Below are positions 1 through 10,899 of a stretch of 64,000 nt of DNA, piece by piece. Position numbers and translations under genes: made by a program. The notes beneath the pieces were generated by a model that ran no database searches, was not told where the DNA came from, and saw nothing but the letters and a program-made list of their open reading frames with translations. Position 1 is the first letter of the stretch. Each line of letters starts with the position of its first letter. This DNA comes from Owenia fusiformis (taxonomy: Eukaryota; Annelida; Polychaeta; Sabellida; Oweniidae), in NCBI GenBank assembly GCA_903813345.2, contig CAIIXF020000005.1, positions 29,455,375 to 29,519,374 of the forward strand. The letters are read 5' to 3'.

Positions 1-215
1 TATTCAATGATTCCTCGTGAAATACAGAAAATACTCTTCCTTGAAAGTCTGTATATCACTCTGCGAGCGCATCGAACCCAGGACCTTCCGCTCTCACAGT
101 CAGACGCTCTAACCCTAAGCTATAAGGGCTAGCCACTACAGCTGAGACTGTAGTAGCGACTTCCTATCGAAGATCATTACAATATTTTTCACTTGAATCG
201 TTGAATAACTTTTAG
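1..215 (-). mobile_element. tRNA-derived SINE-like element
   Basis: Read on the minus strand, about 50-135 resembles a tRNA: a box-A-like stretch (TAGCTTAGGGTTAGAGC) is followed by a box-B-like stretch (GGGTTCGATGCG). The outer parts, 1-33 and about 184-212, are roughly inverted versions of each other and end in TGAATA-type sequence. The stretch from the window edge to about 65 recurs in plus orientation near 22028-22100, which supports an interspersed repeat. It lies in the intron downstream of the last visible exon of the Temptin/monooxygenase gene. It is not a functional tRNA because no intact acceptor stem is visible. Confidence 0.6.
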
Positions 216-275
216 TATTGAATAACATTTGTTTGGCTTTTGAATGTTTACGAATTTTATGTAAAATGTGTGTAC

Positions 276-3200
276 CGTCATTACACCCATGCACGATAAT
301 GTGATGCATAACGTAAGCATTGTCGATTATTGGACTTGATGCAATAAGGTGATAGTCGCCATCCCCCGGCAGCTCCACCGCCATGCAATAATAATTCGTC
401 TCTGTAGGAGGCACCTGCGTTGGCGGGAAACGAACACTGACATTTCGAACGTCATCTTGAGAATCAAGAAAATGCATTGATTTAATTTTAATAATTGAAT
501 CACAACGTAATTCAAAATATTACATCAATAAATTTAAAAATAAAGAGACACGTTTAATTTGTCTTTAAATGACGCTTTGATTTCGATCTATACCTTGAAA
601 TTATGCTTTGTATTTTCTGTTCCTTTTGTCAAAAGCAATATTGTGTTCAAAATATTTGACTCAAGTTACAGCATTTGTATTTCAATACCTTAACATATGA
701 TTCTGTTATCATATGTTTAGAAGCTCATTTTGTATTGTGTAATCAATTGCCGAGTGACTTCATTTTATGGACAATTATCTACAAACCCGTTGCATCCATG
801 GCTGGACAAGAGAAGACTTCGCTGCCACAGAATTCCCACTGATTTTGTGCTAAACATTCATCAGAGTCCCACGGCTCGCAAACACCTATAGAACAGAATA
901 TGCACCAATTGCACAATTTGTAAAATGAATGTACATATATGTAATTCAATTGTTCTACGATGTAAAAAGCAAAAAGGTCCAATTTATGCCAACTAATAAT
1001 GGCATGAAGTGATTGGATTTATTCTTAATCTGCGATTCTACTATTTGTACCTGGATGCGACAATCCGCTTGTAATTTCAGGAACAGCTCCTTCGGTCCAT
1101 ACACAGTTAGGATCTCCGAGTTCAACACCATTTGTTTTCCCGTCATTGTCAGAATCAGCGTTACACAATGTAGAATTCCATACCTAAATGTAACCACAAA
1201 GCTACAGGAACAGTGTTATACAAAGTCATATCACATACACTTGGTGGTCAAAAACGGAAACCTTGCATTTTCCTCATATCTTTGTCATTTTAAAGAATTG
1301 CTCCCTTATATTTGGCACACCTGTACATCATTCAATTTCGTACCACCCTACAATATTTCATGATCATCAAACTGATAGTCACAATGCTACAGCACTTTGA
1401 ACAACAGCAAAGGGGCCATTCAACGATCATGGACCAGTGTTAAAATATATTTAGGTTTGGATATTTCATCATGACTAACATGTATTTTTATTATCTCCAA
1501 AGAAACCCCGTGGATGAACATTATTTAAGGAATAAAGACCGAGATTTTATGATTTTAATATATGACCAAAAGTTTTATTCTGTTCATTGCGTCGCGTAGC
1601 GATTGGGGTCTTTGGCAATGACCAGAATAAAATTTGAGGTCTTAATTATATTACTCTTGAAACGTGGTGGATCTTAAAAAAAGCTATAAGTGGGACTTCC
1701 TTTGTAGAAACTTTGAACTTAAATTGATAGTTAATCCATACATTTTAAGAAAATTGGTATTTCAAAAAAGATATTAAACCACATGTTGCCCTGATAGCTC
1801 AGATAATTAAACATTTTCGAATTTTCCTTCAACCTATGCCTTGTTGCCCCTTTAGCTCCAAACCTGAAAGGCAGAATTGTGTTTCTCAAATTTTCTACAC
1901 CGATCGCTTAATAATCAAAGCTGATTTAGAAAATAAAAATTATATGTCACGGACTTTTTTATTGCTCTGAAAATTTATTTTTTCATTTTTTGATGCTTTG
2001 TCTTATTGTTGTATGTTATGTTATGAAGTGAAACACAATTACAGTTAATATATTTCTAATTGGAACAATTATTGAAGCAATCCAAATTATTTGTACACCT
2101 AACAATTTATTTTTCAGAAGTGTGATTTCACTTTTCAAATCATTTTTCCTATGCACGTAGAAGTACAGTACTTTTGCCAGTACAAAGAGTGTATGACCTG
2201 CCTTAACAAAAGCATGTTTTTATCTTTATACAAACAGCTCATACCTAAAAATCACATCTACCGATATATTCAACTTTTCTATCCATTCAAATGCAGCGAA
2301 ATACAATGAAATATCGATGATGATTCAGTGCAGTTGTTTCCGTCCCAAATGTTCACCTTTGGTCAATTCAAACCTAAATTACCATACAGTTCAAAATATA
2401 GGACGAGGAAATAACTTAATCTTAATAGTTCAAAAACTAGAACTAAGGGTACTCACAATTTTTGTTTGGTTGTACTGTGAAAGTAAATGTTCAATGAGAG
2501 ACAGGGAGTGGCTAGGAATACCGGCTAAACCTCTGATTTATCATCATGAGGAAAGAACATACATGGGGAAGGGGTGGGGGGGGGGGTGGTAGGGTAGGGC
2601 GAAGGGGTTTGGCCAGTAGATCATCCAGGTACACCGTCCATACAGACATTAAAGGCTATGGCAATCTAAATCGTCAGATCTGCTTCAATATTTGTTAGAA
2701 ATATGGTACTACATACTAATATACATATAGCATTTTATTTGAAGTAACGAATAGAAATATACTTTACAAACAACAAAATTAAGAAACTAAAAAAGAACGA
2801 CAAAATAAATGAATATTTTTGGCAAATTACACATGGATATTTTTGGCAATCATTACAATTTTTATTTTTAACACAGAATTAAAGATTGAACATATGACAA
2901 AAACACTATTTTTTTGATTTCTTTGGGCTTGTGTAAATTTTGACATTCGAACAAATAATCGATCAATTATGTTGATATTTTCCCGTTTGTTAATATAATG
3001 TTTCTGTGACCCTTAAACGTGCGTGTATATTCTTGAATTAGACTAGATATTTTCTATAACTTTTCCAACAAATAATCTGCAGTTTGACTTATTAGGTAGT
3101 TTTAAATCCGGAAAACAAAAAATCTAACCGAACCCGAAGCCAGGAAGTTGTCAAAGTAACCAGTTGGGGATCAGTGATAATACATTATTAAAAAGTCCTA

Positions 3201-3492
3201 CCAATACTATCATGCACAATGCAAGACAAAATTACTTAAATGTCACCAGAATATCTGTGAATAACTAATTATAAATTACCTTTCCATTTGCTTCAAATGC
3301 CAGTCCAAACGCGTTCCTGTTTCCACCACCCATCGCATTTTTATGTCCTACCCCCTGCCACATGTAGTTAGGCTTACATGGGTGGGGAATATTGTTCCCA
3401 TTTGGTATTTTATCTTGAAAAAACTTGTACCCCACGGTTACATTTAATATTGAAAAAGTGAAAAATAATCTCAACTTGAACTGAAAATTCAT
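276..3492 (-). CDS. Temptin-like / copper type II ascorbate-dependent monooxygenase (5' part)
   Basis: Four exons can be joined in frame: complement 3280-3492, 1051-1183, 787-885 and 276-455. All have GT-AG borders and compatible phases (0, 1, 1, then leaving phase 1), giving 208 residues so far. Residues 1 to about 20 form a hydrophobic signal peptide. Residues 22-115 match the Temptin pattern: IPNGNNIPHPCKPNYMWQGVGH, then GGGNRNAFGL, then DSDNDGKTNGVELGDPNC with paired cysteines. Residues 117-148 are a Cys-rich linker. From about 150 the copper type II monooxygenase N-terminal domain begins; VMHHIIVHGC carries the His-His pair (H199-H200) expected to bind the CuH copper. The catalytic C-terminal domain with the second copper site would lie beyond the left edge. 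In molluscs this Temptin-monooxygenase order is known in DBH/PHM-like proteins; Temptin itself is an Aplysia water-borne pheromone. The substrate is unknown. The start is the first ATG of the signal peptide, 60 bp below a TATA box. Confidence 0.82.
2565..2612 (+). other. G-rich tract with quadruplex potential
   Basis: Several runs of three or more G (GGGG, GGGG, a run of about ten G, GGG, GGG, GGGG) lie within 48 bp, inside the first intron of the minus-strand Temptin/monooxygenase gene. The transcript would carry the C-rich complement, so a quadruplex would form on the non-template strand only in DNA terms. Seen directly; function not known. Confidence 0.5.
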
Positions 3493-3550
3493 TTCGTTCT
3501 TTTTTAAATGCCAATGAACTCTTGCCTTCGTGAATGTTTATGTCTGATCC

Positions 3551-3557
3551 TTATATA
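3551..3557 (-). promoter_or_regulatory. TATA box of the Temptin/monooxygenase gene
   Basis: On the minus strand this reads TATATAA, about 60 bp upstream of the ATG at 3492. That spacing fits transcription starting near 3520-3527 with a short leader. Inferred from position and motif only. Confidence 0.5.
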
Positions 3558-3970
3558 CCGGCGGTTACACCAGCTTTACCTAAGTATTGAATCAGTACGT
3601 TATGGTCTCTTTGAAATCTGATCGACATTTTCTATTTGTACTGCGTGAATGCCTATTTGTGTTAGGTCATTCAAAGTTGTATATATATATTTAACGTCCT
3701 GTCCCTCTTAAAGTGGCAAATTTCCAGAAAACGAACAAACTATTTCAGGATGCCTAGATATTGATCTGAGATTGTACTATAGTGCATTGAGTTCCTGAAA
3801 GTATTGCAGACGAAAGAAAAGTAGCAAATAAAGCACATACATAACGTCAGTCAAATGATATAAAAGCCATATAAAATGTAGGAAATAAAGGTTTAAATGT
3901 TCTTTTAAACCCGTTCCCCCTCCCATGCTCCTTCTTTGTTAAAGAGGCAATATGCCACAGTTAGCACATA

Positions 3971-4062
3971 GAATATTAACTTTTTGCCATTCAGCGGACT
4001 TTCAGAAGCATTTTGATATATATTGTCAATACCGTCATTAATTTTGGCCAACCTTCTGTTGT
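3971..4062 (-). pseudogene. Broken copy of the VWA gene's last exon
   Basis: The minus-strand translation contains NRRLAKINDGIDN, then SPLNGKKLIF. The last exon of the intact VWA gene downstream in coordinates has NRGLAKINDGIDN, then SPLTDEKLIF. The two DNA stretches, 3971-4062 and about 5598-5700, look roughly three-quarters identical by eye and align almost without gaps. No MIDAS residues or upstream exons are present, and the frame continues into unrelated sequence. This is the remnant of a second VWA gene or a partial segmental duplication. Confidence 0.75.
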
Positions 4063-4273
4063 ATAGTAGTTCATTTGTAGTTTCCAAGGAAGAAGTCACA
4101 AATCGTCAGGTTTCAGTGCTAATTTTGCAATTTCTTTCGCTGAAACTGATTAAATCTGAATATACTGGAGAAATCATTGTAATTTGCATATATCAAACAG
4201 TCAAAATAACTCCAGAGCATTTGCCTGTTGCGGTTACGGGTCAACGCGGTAGCCTGGCGTCCGGCCGTATAAA

Positions 4274-4292
4274 TGGGGGGGGGGGGGGGGGT
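4274..4292 (+). repeat. Poly(G) run
   Basis: An uninterrupted run of about 17 G follows TATAAAT. It is a simple homopolymer and a likely site of length error in assembly. No gene is associated. Confidence 0.8.
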
Positions 4293-4615
4293 GCTCTGGA
4301 TGTGCCGTTAATATTAATTATGTTCCTTATATGTATATAATGTAGTACAGTATAACTTTTTACTAATTTGTTTTCTTTAATAAGACATTGTACTCTTCAG
4401 AATTGGAGGAAATAAAGATACAATACAATGCAATGGCGCAATGCATCTTTAATAAACGTTAACGGTCCGACGCCGATGACTTCTCAACTTAAATAACCTA
4501 GTATAAGTGAATACAATTATAAGTCGCTTTTCAAATGTCACGAAACGTAACCAAGAAGTCTAAAGCTGTAGTGAAATATTACTAGTCTCTGATTTGTTGA
4601 TATAATATTTATTAA

Positions 4616-4785
4616 CATAATATTCAAGTATTTTTCTTACTGAAAAGTAGGTGACCGTTTGTTTTTTAAGTGACTCAATTTCCAGACGTTTTAAACATAA
4701 CATTAAAGTATTTTTCTGACTAAAAAGTAGTTGACCTTTTGTTTTTCAAGTGATTCAATTTCTAGACGTTCTAACAATAATAGTT
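4616..4785 (+). repeat. Two-copy tandem duplication (about 85 bp)
   Basis: Two adjacent copies share the order AGTATTTTTCTTACTGAAAAG, GTTTGTTTTTTAAGTGA and CAATTTCCAGACGTT with scattered substitutions. It is a local duplication between the VWA gene and its broken copy, and is non-coding. Confidence 0.7.
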
Positions 4786-5532
4786 AAGATGCAACTACTT
4801 TCTTAAAATTCTTCAGACAATTTACCAATATACCAATAATCCAGGTGTCATTTACGCGTCTTTTATACGCTGGTGTAGATGTAATCGCTACTATTTCCCA
4901 TTATACATTTACACCCACTCGGGTAAGTAAATGCCTACGAAGCGAAAAGTAATCCCAAGAGGGCCATGATTTTACACCTTCACGTTGAATTTGTTAAAAA
5001 CGAGTAGTTTATCCTCCCTTTTTTTTGTTGCACTCGTAAATCAGCTCCCTTGACTCCCACAACTCCAAGTGGCATCAAGATACGTAAACGACCGTTACAC
5101 ACACTTTCAATATGGCGGACAAGAACCTACACTTTCAAGCCTGTTAGTTCCAATCGATGTACTCCACCTTTTCAAGGAATTTTGGGTTTAAAACTTTGTT
5201 GTATCACTGGATAACCATTAAATACGAATGCCTCCACTGTTTATGTGGTACGATGACGTGAATAGCCTCGTACGATTGAGGATTTTTCATATGAATTCCA
5301 CTTAATTGTACCCTAAGCGAATGTGGACATTCTTCGTATGACTGTGGCATTAATTTCCCACACGGGTTATAAAAGGAGGATTTAAGCAAAGACGGGGATT
5401 AAATAAACGTATAAGTATAATGAATTGAATAACAGGTATTAAAGTTATACAAAACGCTTGTATATAGTGTCGACACACTTAATAGTTAATATATTGCTCA
5501 GTGTATGTACATGGTATATTTCAAGGTCTACA

Positions 5533-8500
5533 CTACAGTATGCAACCAGCGGCTTGGTCAAGAACACCAAGAATCTTCTGGGAGACAAAAGGATCGTCAT
5601 GAAAGAATATTAACTTTTCGTCAGTCAGTGGACTATCAGAAACAACCTTTTTGATTTCATTGTCAATACCGTCATTGATTTTAGCCAACCCTCTGTTGCT
5701 AGTGAGTACTATCCATATAACAACGCCATCATTGTCTCGTATTTCCTTGGCCGCTTTGATTGTGTTCGGGCGTTTGTTCAAGGGTGATGTCATACCATCT
5801 CCGAAGAAAATTGCGACATCGCGATAGGTTTTATCATCTCTGTCATTCGCTAAATCAGAAATCGTTTTATTGAACGCAATGTCAGTTCTGGTTCGACACT
5901 CCGCTTGGGAATCACGTGTTACTTTAAGCTCAGACAGCATCTCTATAACACGTTCTGGGTTACCGTCTGGCTCACCGGATGAGAACCCAAACGAATCGAT
6001 CACATCACGACTGTAGCTGAACCCACTAATCCTGGACCCTTTGACGGGGTCAAGCGCAAGATTCCTACTGATCTCCTGCGCAATCGTAACTGCAGCAGAG
6101 ACGTTAGCCGCGTCAAGGGAACACGATATATCAAAAGAAAATACAATATCAGCGCATACTGAAAAAAACAAAAATATTGAAAACTAAAAGAAATACAATA
6201 TTAATGGCTTTTATGATGATTCAATCCTCTTTAAATCGTTTGATAATGTGTATTTAAGCAAGTATTATACAAAGGGTAACCCTCGCATAGTATGACGTAG
6301 TATATTACCCGTTTGATCGGCAGGTCCTGTGCAAGAGAAACGTGACGTAAGCGTTTGAAAGATTCGTTCCTCGTCGTCCTCATTTTCAATCTTGAAAAAA
6401 TGGTCCACGTATGGTTCAGAAGGAAGAGCTTCGAACTCACCAGTATCCGAAAGTCCTTTTCTGAAAATACATTCATGATTATACTTATATGATTAATGAC
6501 CAACCTGATTTGGATTTATTCCTGGGAAATGAAATATGTTGCTAATTGCACTTATGTTGCCGTTCATTGTTCCTTATTAGTTATAAAAACTAATTGAAAA
6601 GCTTCATTCATTAGCATTCAGAGAACATTAAAGTCCCATTGGTGGTTTAATGATTATTTCGCAATAAATGGAGAATTCAAACTTCAAAGTGAAGTGATAC
6701 AATCTCACATGTCATAGTGTATTCCGATAAACTGCAATAATAGATAAATAAATAAATTAATACATAAATAGATAAATATGTAAAGACATAAATATATTGT
6801 TGCTGATCATATAGTTTTTAGCTGAATCTATTACCAGTATTTGCTAAACTTGACGTCAATTAGCACATGATGCCAATCTACAACTACATACGTAATATGA
6901 CAATTACTCAGATGCGAGTAGGTAGTTACCAGTTTCGCCACCAGGTGGCTGATTCGTGGAAAATAACATGGCAGGGTATTACAAATTTCCCTTAAACTTG
7001 AATATTCATGATCAGTTATAGTGGTTCATTTTTCATATTACCCTGACGTATCTGATAGTTATACAAATTAAAATATGACTAGTAAAAGGAAATATTATCT
7101 ACCCAACACAAGAAAAGATATTTCACTTTTTGTGCTTTTACAACATGAGCTCTATGGGGAATCTCCCCGACCTAGAAGTCACATTTTCAAAGAAAATTAA
7201 ATTTTCTTTCGTAAACACTTTTTAAAACCACATTTCTAGATGTAATTTTACATGGAGATTCCAAATATGACATCAGTTCGACTGAATTTTGAATTTTTAA
7301 TGTCATAAATCAAGATTACTTCTACTCGCACCTAGTCTATTATCCCATCTTCAACGCATCCAGGGGTACAGATACGTTAATAGTTCCCGATGTAGAATTT
7401 GTGCTTGTTTGTCCCCATTATCCATTTGATTAAGGGTATAATTATTTTATACGAAAATTAAATACGCCGGAGATTTTTATCAAATAATTTCGCGTTTTAA
7501 AAGCATAAAGAGGCATAATAAGGTCTGGTATTGATAATGATGGTTTTACCTGTGAGGAGTGGCAACGATGTTGATTTCAATCCCAGCTTTCTTCACATTG
7601 ATGGCCTCCTTCAGTGTCTCATCGTTGTATTTAAACTGAGCCGTTCTTCCGTCCGTAAAAATCACTGCCACGTTAGGGTATTTACCATTGTCTCTGAATT
7701 AATAATTTTGTAAAGGCATGAGTAAATTGAAATTTACCGTGTTCTCCTAAATAACACGTACGTCATGTAAAATTACCCACTATCAGAGATAATTATAAGT
7801 GTTATTAGTGTTTACGTAAGGTTATTCCAACTTTAACATCCCCAAGTATTTTACGTATTTTAATAACGTATAAATTATGAAGCGTTTGATTATGTCATCA
7901 TTCATTGCGCAGCTCTATACGTCCATACGTGGGTGACACGAGGTGACAGTGTTTATTACCAGTTTTTGAAAATCGACAATATGCTTATTCAAATTCTGCC
8001 TTATGACTAAGATTTATAAAGTAAAATATCGAAAAATATGACATCAAGTATTTTGACAAGTACTTTGCCTCAGTCACATTTGATCGACGCCAACCGTATG
8101 GCGGCCATAGCTTACCAAAATCGAAAGAAATATGCAGCATAAAATATATGGATAAGCGGTACGATGTAGATTTTCTATATCGATTTTAGCTACGGCTGCC
8201 ATACGGTTCGTACGGTTGCCGTAGAGCAAATGTGACTGAGGGTTTATAGGTGCCATGGCTTACTGGATTGTTCTCTTGGTCAATAGATTGACAATTAGTC
8301 ATTAGAACTTATTTCCATACTTACCTATCACCCCTTTCTGCAACGAAGAACGTTTCGTTTAGGTGCTTCAATGCCGTGTGAAGATGTGATTTGCATTCTC
8401 CATCTACATCTGTGTTCCTAATAGTATCTGCAAGTTCCTCGCCATCCAGTTCTTCATCTACAGCAAGGTTGTATTATAAATGTGACATAAGCATTTCCTA

Positions 8501-10665
8501 AATATATTTACTTATATCAACTATGAGGGAAAACGACAATATTTTATATACGAGGGGTGTTCAGGATTTTCTGGATCGCTGGCTCTATTTTTGCAATTTG
8601 TTATCCTTTCTTAGTGATTTTTTCACACAATATAACCCAAATATAGAATCACACCATGAGGATTTCATTGTTCTATGACATCATCATCCTATTATTCTGC
8701 TACCATTGTTACCGTTGACGCAACAGGGTGGACCACCCTACTTACTTCTAGACAATCTCTAATTAAAAAATATTGAAAAATATAGGTAGAAACAGAAATG
8801 TCCGTAATCGTATTTGAGTATACAATATCTGTTTCTTGAAAATAATTACAAAAAAGAAAACTAAGCTTCTGAGCATCGTTGTCTACATAGTATTTTTATG
8901 TCACCACCAAAAAGTGGTAACATAATGTGGTGGTCTCCGTTTTCTTTGACGGCGGTTGGCGATCGGCGGCGTCTGTAACAAATTCTTGAAACTTCCAATA
9001 ACTTAACAAATACTGTTTAGACTGACTTCGTTTTTTCTCAAAATCATCTACAAGTTTTCAGAACTTCAAATCTGACTTTTTATTTAAGATTTGACCTTCA
9101 GTGACCTTTTTAAGGTCAACAAAATAATGAAAGGTTGAAAAGGTCTTATTTCAACTTGCTTCAAATTGACCAATTCCTTTTTTCAAAATCATCTACAAGT
9201 TTTCAGAAGTTCAAATCTGACTTTAGATTTGAGATTTGACCTAAAGTAACCTTCTAAAGGTAAAATGGTCAAAAAGGTATTTTTCAACTTGCTTCAAATT
9301 GACCATTTTTTCAAAATCATCCACAAGTTCTCAGAAGTTTAAATCTGGCTTTAGATGTGAGATTTTACCTTTAATGACATTCTCAGGGTCAAACGGTCTT
9401 TTTTCAACTTGCTTCAAATTGCCGAATTTTTTTTCAGAATCAACTACAAGTTCTCAGAAATTCAAATCTGACTTAAGATTGAACTAATACTATTGTGAGC
9501 AAGTAGGTGGTGACATTTTGTCATGTTAATGCCTTGTTTCCCGGTGTTGTACACTCAAAAGAGAGAATATGAAGAATACGTCGATAAATGATTGAATGAC
9601 CAGAAAAACAACAATATTCGCGATCGTTAAAGGCAAACAAATGTTTTTGAAGGACAACGTACCTAAATAGAAAATGCCCTGCGTTCCATGGCTGAACAAC
9701 ATAAGTCCAACTCTGATATCAGCCCCGGGTGTACCTACTAAATTTGACACCAAGTTCGCTGCAAAATCACGTGCATTTTCCCTTGTTGACAAAAGGATCG
9801 AGCACGACACGTCTAGTACTAGTACCAGGTCGAGACATGCTGAAAAGTTTGAAAAACCTGTTATTCCTATTTGAATATAGCTCTTAACTCTGGTAAATTT
9901 ATGTTTCATCGCATAACGTAGTAAGACTTTCTCAAGTATTTATTCACTGTTTTTCCGAAGTAGCTTTTGTCTGAGGTTGAAATTGAAATGATGAACAGTA
10001 ACGGTTTAAAAGATTTCACATTTCTTACCGGCACTTCCAGGTGGTCCAAAACTGTCAAAGGGGAGTAAATTATCATTTGGCACCCGAAGTAATTCGTCAG
10101 GAACTTCGATGTCATCAGATTGGATTGGAAATGGGTCCTCTTCCACCTTTTTTTCACTTGTACCTTGTATCACTACATTTAGAAATAGGTCATCCGTGGT
10201 CTTCTATTCATTTTGCCATTTCATAATTGATATTCTTGATCAAGTTATTCTCCCACTGGAACTACTCTTATATTTTAGAGCACTTATTTTCGGTGATTGT
10301 AAAAAAGAATATGCATACTATTGACTCGTTGTTATGAGGTTTCCCCAGCAATGGCCTTAGCGCCCACTTATTAAAGGATCAAACAGACAATCAAACACGC
10401 AAAGAAAGAAAGAAACAAACGAACAAATAAAAAGACAAACAAACAAACAAACAAACAAACAAACAAACAAACACAGGAACAAACAGACAGACAAACAAAC
10501 ATACAACCTACCTGCCTTCAATCCACCTGCTCCAAGTTTGACATTGTGAATGTTACCAGATTTGACTGCAGCTTGTAATTGTTTGATATTAATGGCTGAA
10601 GAACCGGTGAACCAGTGGATCGCGATGCTGAGTAAAACGAATGCCCGAGGTACCTTAGCTGCCAT
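5533..10665 (-). CDS. Secreted protein with two von Willebrand factor A domains
   Basis: Seven exons join in frame with GT-AG borders: complement 10512-10665, 10029-10172, 9663-9839, 8325-8457, 7550-7693, 6309-6460 and 5533-6158. They total 1530 nt, or 509 residues plus stop. Residues 1 to about 24 are a signal peptide ending near TGSSA. Residues 52-99 form an acidic, Pro-rich linker. VWA domain 1 spans about 102-270; its MIDAS motif is DVSCS (D109, S111, S113), with T186 and D217 in FTDGRT. Residues 252-301 are a spacer. VWA domain 2 spans about 304-500, with DISCS (D311, S313, S315), T393 in RTDIAF and D422 in FFGDG. Both metal-ion-dependent adhesion sites look complete, so ligand or matrix binding through a divalent cation is plausible. 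There is no transmembrane segment or collagen repeat. Domain 1 is split over three exons while domain 2 is in one. VWA families are large, so no specific orthologue is claimed. Confidence 0.85.
6735..6795 (+). repeat. TAAA/GATA-type microsatellite
   Basis: Imperfect ATAAATAAATAAAT and ATAGATAAATAT units lie in the intron between exons 5 and 6 of the two-VWA gene. Confidence 0.7.
7865..7920 (+). mobile_element. Partial copy of the palindromic MITE
   Basis: ATGAAGCGTTTGATTATGTC and the following CATCATTCATTGC...CAGCTCTATA match the arm of the full palindromic element at 45758-46056. Only one arm is kept. It lies in the intron between exons 4 and 5 of the two-VWA gene. Confidence 0.75.
8549..8760 (+). 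mobile_element. Possible mariner-like element end
   Basis: TACGAGGGGTGTTCAGG resembles the outer end of mariner-family terminal repeats. The matching inverted end is not visible, so the right limit is arbitrary. It is intronic to the two-VWA gene. Weak. Confidence 0.25.
8895..9520 (+). mobile_element. Repeat element with internal 123-145 bp tandem units (copy 1)
   Basis: Unique ends (TGTCACCACC at the left, GTGGTGACAT at the right) enclose about four diverged units. The units start near 9038, 9183, 9311 and 9434, each with TCAAAATCATCTACAAG, CAGAAGTTCAAATCTGAC and CAACTTGCTTCAAATTGACC. A second copy in inverted orientation lies at about 41600-42125 with the same flank (GGCGTCTGTAACAAATTCT). 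Unique ends around a tandem core recall non-autonomous Helitron/Helentron-type elements such as bivalve pearl elements; that assignment is inference. It is in the intron between exons 3 and 4 of the two-VWA gene. Confidence 0.75.
10385..10503 (+). repeat. (CAAA)n microsatellite
   Basis: AAACAAAC units are imperfect at the left and perfect at about 10434-10470. They lie in intron 1 of the two-VWA gene just below its donor. Confidence 0.9.
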
Positions 10666-10675
10666 ATCGACACAC

Positions 10676-10812
10676 CTGTGTAGCAGTGAGTGAATTTAGT
10701 ACGAGAAAAATGATGAAGTATAATTCATTTGAAATTTCAAATCACATTGCAAATCAAAATAATCATAATATTTCCATTATTCATGGAAAACAATTTCCTT
10801 TTTTTGACTTAC
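10676..10812 (-). other. Probable 5'UTR intron of the two-VWA gene
   Basis: On the minus strand a strong donor (TTCAG/GTAAGT) at 10813/10812 is followed 137 bp later by an acceptor (CACAG/GTG) at 10676/10675, ten bases before the ATG at 10665. With the TATA box near 10870 this gives a short non-coding first exon from roughly 10843 to 10813. Inferred from splice signals and spacing only. Confidence 0.5.
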
Positions 10813-10869
10813 CTGAACTTCTGCTCAATTATTGTGTCGAATAATTCAATTTTTCATTGTCAAGTTTCT

Positions 10870-10876
10870 TTATATA
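10870..10876 (-). promoter_or_regulatory. TATA box of the two-VWA gene
   Basis: It reads TATATAA(AG) on the minus strand, about 57 bp upstream of the strong donor at 10812. This leaves room for a short leader exon. Motif and position are the only evidence. Confidence 0.45.
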
Positions 10877-10899
10877 CTTAATCTGAATTGAATTGCGAG

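Noticed and set aside
1013-1363. 116-codon plus-strand frame
   Set aside because: It is antisense over exon 2 of the Temptin/monooxygenase gene, whose minus-strand reading has clear family motifs and splice sites.
7531-7713. 60-codon plus-strand frame
   Set aside because: Antisense shadow of VWA exon 5, which reads FTDGRT on the minus strand.
9674-9874. 66-codon plus-strand frame
   Set aside because: Antisense shadow of VWA exon 3.
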